Of a stretch of 8,754 bases of DNA, positions 6,524 to 8,754 are shown piece by piece. Numbering within the stretch: position 1 is the first letter of the stretch; every line of letters begins with the position of its first letter. Both the position numbers and the translations under genes were made by a program. This DNA comes from an uncultured Butyricicoccus sp. (GTDB taxonomy: Bacteria; Bacillota; Clostridia; Oscillospirales; Butyricicoccaceae): NCBI GenBank assembly GCA_910584935.1, contig CAJUDU010000087.1, forward strand, positions 1 to 8,754, given 5' to 3'. The notes below the pieces were generated by a model. The model was not told where the DNA came from and did not search any database. It saw only the letters and a list, made by a program, of their open reading frames with translations.

Positions 6524-7368
6524 TTATGCGCCTTGTTCTGCCCGTAATGCTTTCACTTCATCAAGCGTTAACCCGGAAATTTCAGCGATTTCCTCTAAGG
6601 CATATTTCCCTGATGCTAACATACGAAGCACTGTTGACGCAATGCCCTGTTTGACGCCTTGTTCAACACCTTGTTTGATCCCTTGCTTGATCCCTTCCTG
6701 TATGCCTTCTTGTAAGGATTGGTTCCTCATATCTTCCATGATCTTGCACATAATTGAAACTCCCTCCTTGCTTTCTTTGAAAAATTTCACCCGCTCCGCC
6801 AATACATCGTAATACATATTCGCTGGGTCTGTGCAGGAAAAATCGTGCATCAATTTTCCAATTGGTGTTTCATCCCGGTATGCACCATTTACATACAGGA
6901 TATGCGAACCATCATTGAATTTTTCATTGGTATCAAAGATATATCTGCCAATATGATAAAGTGGCAGCCCTTTGCCAATGACATCATTTTCAGTAATGAA
7001 AATAACCCAAGTTTCCGGCAGCGCATTCCAGTCTTTTCCCTTTTGCAGCAGATTTACATCCATCATACTGCTATTGAAGCGCGCCCGCTGGAATCCAGCG
7101 CCTTTATCCGAACGCTGGATTTCTATATTGAATTTTTCTCCTGTACTATCAGTTGCCAGAATATCTAATCGTACAGAACGGTTCAATAGGTTTTCCATGA
7201 ATACCTGAGTTCGGACATCTACAACAATTAGGTCTGGTTTGTTGAGCACAATCCGCAGTACAAACTGGATATACTAAAGTCATCGTCCATCAAGCAAAAT
7301 CCCCTGAGCCGCTGTAAATCTTCCTGATGTTTCTGATCTATTTTTTCTGTTATTGTCACCGTGATCAT
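6524..7368 (-). pseudogene. Rpn/PD-(D/E)XK transposase-like nuclease, frameshifted near the N-terminus
   Basis: The open part (from a GTG at 7249) gives 241 residues of the Rpn-like, recombination-promoting nuclease/putative transposase family. It contains Asp29 in VRLDIL and Glu43/Gln45 in FNIEIQ, matching the PD-(D/E)XK core. A QGIK/EGI-type repeat segment lies at 181-202, followed by a short helical tail. The family N-terminus is found upstream in another frame: from ATG at 7368 it reads MITVTITEKIDQK and then GFCLMDDDF. The expected continuation FVLRIV lies in a different frame before VLNKPDL. This implies a non-triplet deletion after DDDF and a GTG-to-GTGTG two-base insertion close to 7250. 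The remaining ORF has no ribosome binding site at its GTG. Promoter and terminator persist, which suggests recent decay. A sequencing error is possible for the GTGTG step but not for the deletion. Confidence 0.75.
6644..6709 (-). repeat. 12-bp tandem repeats in the Rpn-like gene
   Basis: The segment encodes EGIQEGIKQGIKQGVEQG and so on, a four-residue unit repeated with small changes, giving 12-base units on the plus strand built around CCTTG. Such Gln/Glu-Gly repeats are common at the C-terminus of this family and may form a helical linker. They are prone to slippage. Confidence 0.6.
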
Positions 7369-7586
7369 CTACTTTCATGCAGTTGATTACCTGCATTTAT
7401 GATATCATAGATTTTGTTATTTTTCAAGATATACCCCATAAAAGCATACAGGCAATGCACATAATGAATTGCCAACCAAAAGCAAAAAGATCTTGCAGTC
7501 ATTTGCAGAAAACACATTTACTGCGATATCCAACAGAATGCCTTGGCGAAGATTTTAGATACACGTTTTAAGAAAAATATCACCTA
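7369..7586. other. Fic to Rpn-like intergenic region
   Basis: About 218 AT-rich bases hold the Rpn-like promoter. No clear terminator is seen after the Fic gene. A 64-codon plus-strand open frame here lacks a ribosome binding site and is not believed to be a gene. Confidence 0.5.
7399..7427 (-). promoter_or_regulatory. Promoter of the Rpn-like pseudogene
   Basis: On the minus strand TTGAAA (7427-7422), 17 bases, then TATCAT (7404-7399), preceded by TGA as an extended -10. It lies about 30 bases before the ATG at 7368. It shares two spaced blocks with the Fic promoter at 8612-8640. Confidence 0.6.
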
Positions 7587-8570
7587 TCACCGACTTTTAT
7601 ATGCCCATGTTTTTCCGTTTCGGTAACGAACCAGCTTTTCTTCCTTCACCCAATTATATAACAGGCGGCTGGCTGTCGCAGAGGAAATGCCCAATAATCT
7701 GCATACATCTTTATTTTGAATTGTGCCATGTGTTTTTAAATAATCATGAATAATTCCCCAGCGGCGGTCTGAGTTTGAAGAAGCATCATCTATCATTTCA
7801 TCACACATATTCATTGCTTCTGTGAGGGATGACTTGATAGATGAAAGCATAAATCGAATAAATGCTGTCGATTCCCCTGCTTCATTCGAAGTATTGATCG
7901 CTTCATAATATTCCTGTGCATGGTCATGAACAATAGATTCTATTGGCAGCCAGGCAAAAAGCGGGTTCCATTTTGATAAAAGCAGTGTATGCCACAGTCT
8001 TCCTATGCGCCCATTTCCGTCAGAAAAAGGATGAATCAACTCAAATTCATAGTGAAATACACAGCTTTTGAGAAGCATAGGTAATTCACTGGTCTTTATC
8101 CAGTCCAACAGGTCATACACCAATTTGGGCACATAATCAGGCAATGTTCCAAAGTGAACAATTTCACCTTGTTGATTTACAACACCTACAGGACGGGAAC
8201 GAAAACATCCGACTTCATCTGTTAAACCACGCATCATAATACTGTGAGCAGTTAAAAGTGCGTCAATAGAATATGGGTTTAAGGTATCCATACAATCATA
8301 GATTTCATAGGCATTTTGCACCTCAGCAATATCCTTTGGCGGTGCAATAATCCGTTTTCCATTCAAAACAGCCGTAATTTGTTCGATATTCAATGTATTC
8401 TGTTCAATCGCCAGAGAACCATAAATTGTGCGGATACGGTTTTTACGCCGCAAAGTGGGATTCGACGAAAACTGCTCAATAGAACTGATTTTACCAACTT
8501 GTTCGGCAATTTCAGTGATTGTATTCAGGATTTCCGGCGTTATCTCAAATGGCGGATTCTTATTTTTCAT
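7587..8570 (-). CDS. Fic-domain AMPylase-like protein with winged-helix C-terminus
   Basis: A Fic protein of 327 residues. The catalytic motif HPFSDGNGR is at 180-188 and fully intact (His, Asp, Gly-Asn and Arg present), so transfer of AMP or a related nucleotide group to a hydroxyl side chain is expected. The N-terminal segment has SLAIEQN at 52-58, in the place of the inhibitory (S/T)xxxE(G/N) helix of class II Fic proteins; Glu56 is kept but the next residue is Gln. The tail (about 271-327) resembles a winged helix-turn-helix, with CRLLGISSATASRLL as likely recognition region, suggesting DNA binding or autoregulation. I chose the ATG at 8570, where GAGG lies about five to six bases upstream, over the ATG at 8585, which lacks one. 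No separate antitoxin gene is present. The target is unknown. Confidence 0.92.
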   Translation of the reverse strand: MKNKNPPFEITPEILNTITEIAEQVGKISSIEQFSSNPTLRRKNRIRTIYGSLAIEQNTLNIEQITAVLNGKRIIAPPKDIAEVQNAYEIYDCMDTLNPYSIDALLTAHSIMMRGLTDEVGCFRSRPVGVVNQQGEIVHFGTLPDYVPKLVYDLLDWIKTSELPMLLKSCVFHYEFELIHPFSDGNGRIGRLWHTLLLSKWNPLFAWLPIESIVHDHAQEYYEAINTSNEAGESTAFIRFMLSSIKSSLTEAMNMCDEMIDDASSNSDRRWGIIHDYLKTHGTIQNKDVCRLLGISSATASRLLYNWVKEEKLVRYRNGKTWAYKSR

Positions 8571-8611
8571 AAATGCCTCTATCATATCTTAAATATAGCC
8601 TATTTATATTG

Positions 8612-8640
8612 ATTTTATCATATATATCTTACTTTTTCAA
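8612..8640 (-). promoter_or_regulatory. Promoter of the Fic gene
   Basis: On the minus strand TTGAAA (8640-8635), exactly 17 bases, then TAAAAT (8617-8612), with an upstream TGA as in extended -10 promoters. It lies about 40 bases before the chosen start codon. Confidence 0.65.
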
Positions 8641-8665
8641 GATAAATGCCAAAGAATTCATTCCA

Positions 8666-8703
8666 TTTACAGGTTGTAAGTTTGCATCCCCTGTAAACTT
8701 TTT
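8666..8703 (+). terminator. Weak plus-strand terminator-like hairpin
   Basis: TTTACAGG (8666-8673) pairs with CCTGTAAA (8690-8697) around a 16-base loop, followed by CTTTTT on the plus strand. The stem is short and AT-rich, and no plus-strand gene precedes it in this window, so its role is uncertain. Confidence 0.25.
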
Positions 8704-8718
8704 AAGGAACCACTGATT
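8702..8718. repeat. 17-bp inverted repeat, right copy
   Basis: The plus strand reads TTAAGGAACCACTGATT, the exact reverse complement of 37-53. Both copies read TTAAGGAACC outward from the window, with unrelated sequence beyond, as two ends of insertion elements would. The 36 bases to the window edge show no gene. Confidence 0.5.
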
Positions 8719-8754
8719 AAAGCTCCTCTCAAATCACATGCAATCGAAACATGA

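Noticed and set aside
6644..6709. Short repeated units considered as a CRISPR-like array
   Set aside because: Units are contiguous 12-mers with no spacers, in frame with the Rpn-like protein, and encode QGIK/EGI-type repeats.
7377..7571. Plus-strand 64-codon open frame between the Rpn-like and Fic genes
   Set aside because: No ribosome binding site, low-complexity AT-rich composition, no recognisable domain, and it overlaps the minus-strand promoter region.

Overview
The window reads as chromosomal DNA of a Gram-positive anaerobe of the Bacillota, most likely a gut Clostridia. The evidence is the rplU-prp-rpmA-obgE cluster, an L27 precursor with a cleavable N-terminal extension next to its dedicated protease Prp, an L21-type leader in front of rplU, and an EF-G/TetM-like GTPase fused to a YacP/Rae1-type nuclease. 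Genus-level assignment is not possible from the sequence alone. All supported genes are on the minus strand, so the window is transcribed from high to low coordinates.

Layout in transcription order. From 8570 to 7587 lies a Fic-domain protein with a C-terminal winged helix and its own sigma-A-like promoter. From 7368 to 6524 lies a broken Rpn/PD-(D/E)XK transposase-like nuclease gene whose promoter resembles the Fic promoter; it ends in a terminator-like hairpin. A 486-base stretch (6038-6523) has no intact gene. It holds that hairpin, a decayed coding-like segment and a second strong hairpin. From 6037 to 3479 lies an 852-residue TetM/EF-G-like ribosomal GTPase with a C-terminal YacP/Rae1-type NYN nuclease domain. 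rpiA (3316-2642) follows, behind a good promoter and a structured 5' UTR. A near-consensus promoter (TTGACA, 17 bases, TATCCT) then starts the translation operon: L21 leader, rplU, prp, rpmA, a terminator/attenuator hairpin, obgE, and a possible 32-residue membrane peptide directly after obgE.

How the genes fit together. rplU and rpmA encode 50S proteins L21 and L27. Prp removes the N-terminal extension of L27, and ObgE is a GTPase of 50S assembly. The GTPase-NYN fusion is also predicted to visit the ribosome, so much of the window concerns ribosome building or surveillance. The Fic and Rpn-like genes look like accessory, mobile-type cargo. A 17-base perfect inverted repeat sits near both ends of the window (37-53 and 8702-8718) and looks like the end of an insertion sequence or MITE. 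At the left end it supplies the last codons and stop of the small membrane ORF.

The most interesting item is the fusion of a TetM-like GTPase with an A-site-type mRNA endonuclease domain. All expected nuclease acidic residues are present, and the domain IV loop that Tet(M) uses against tetracycline is not conserved.
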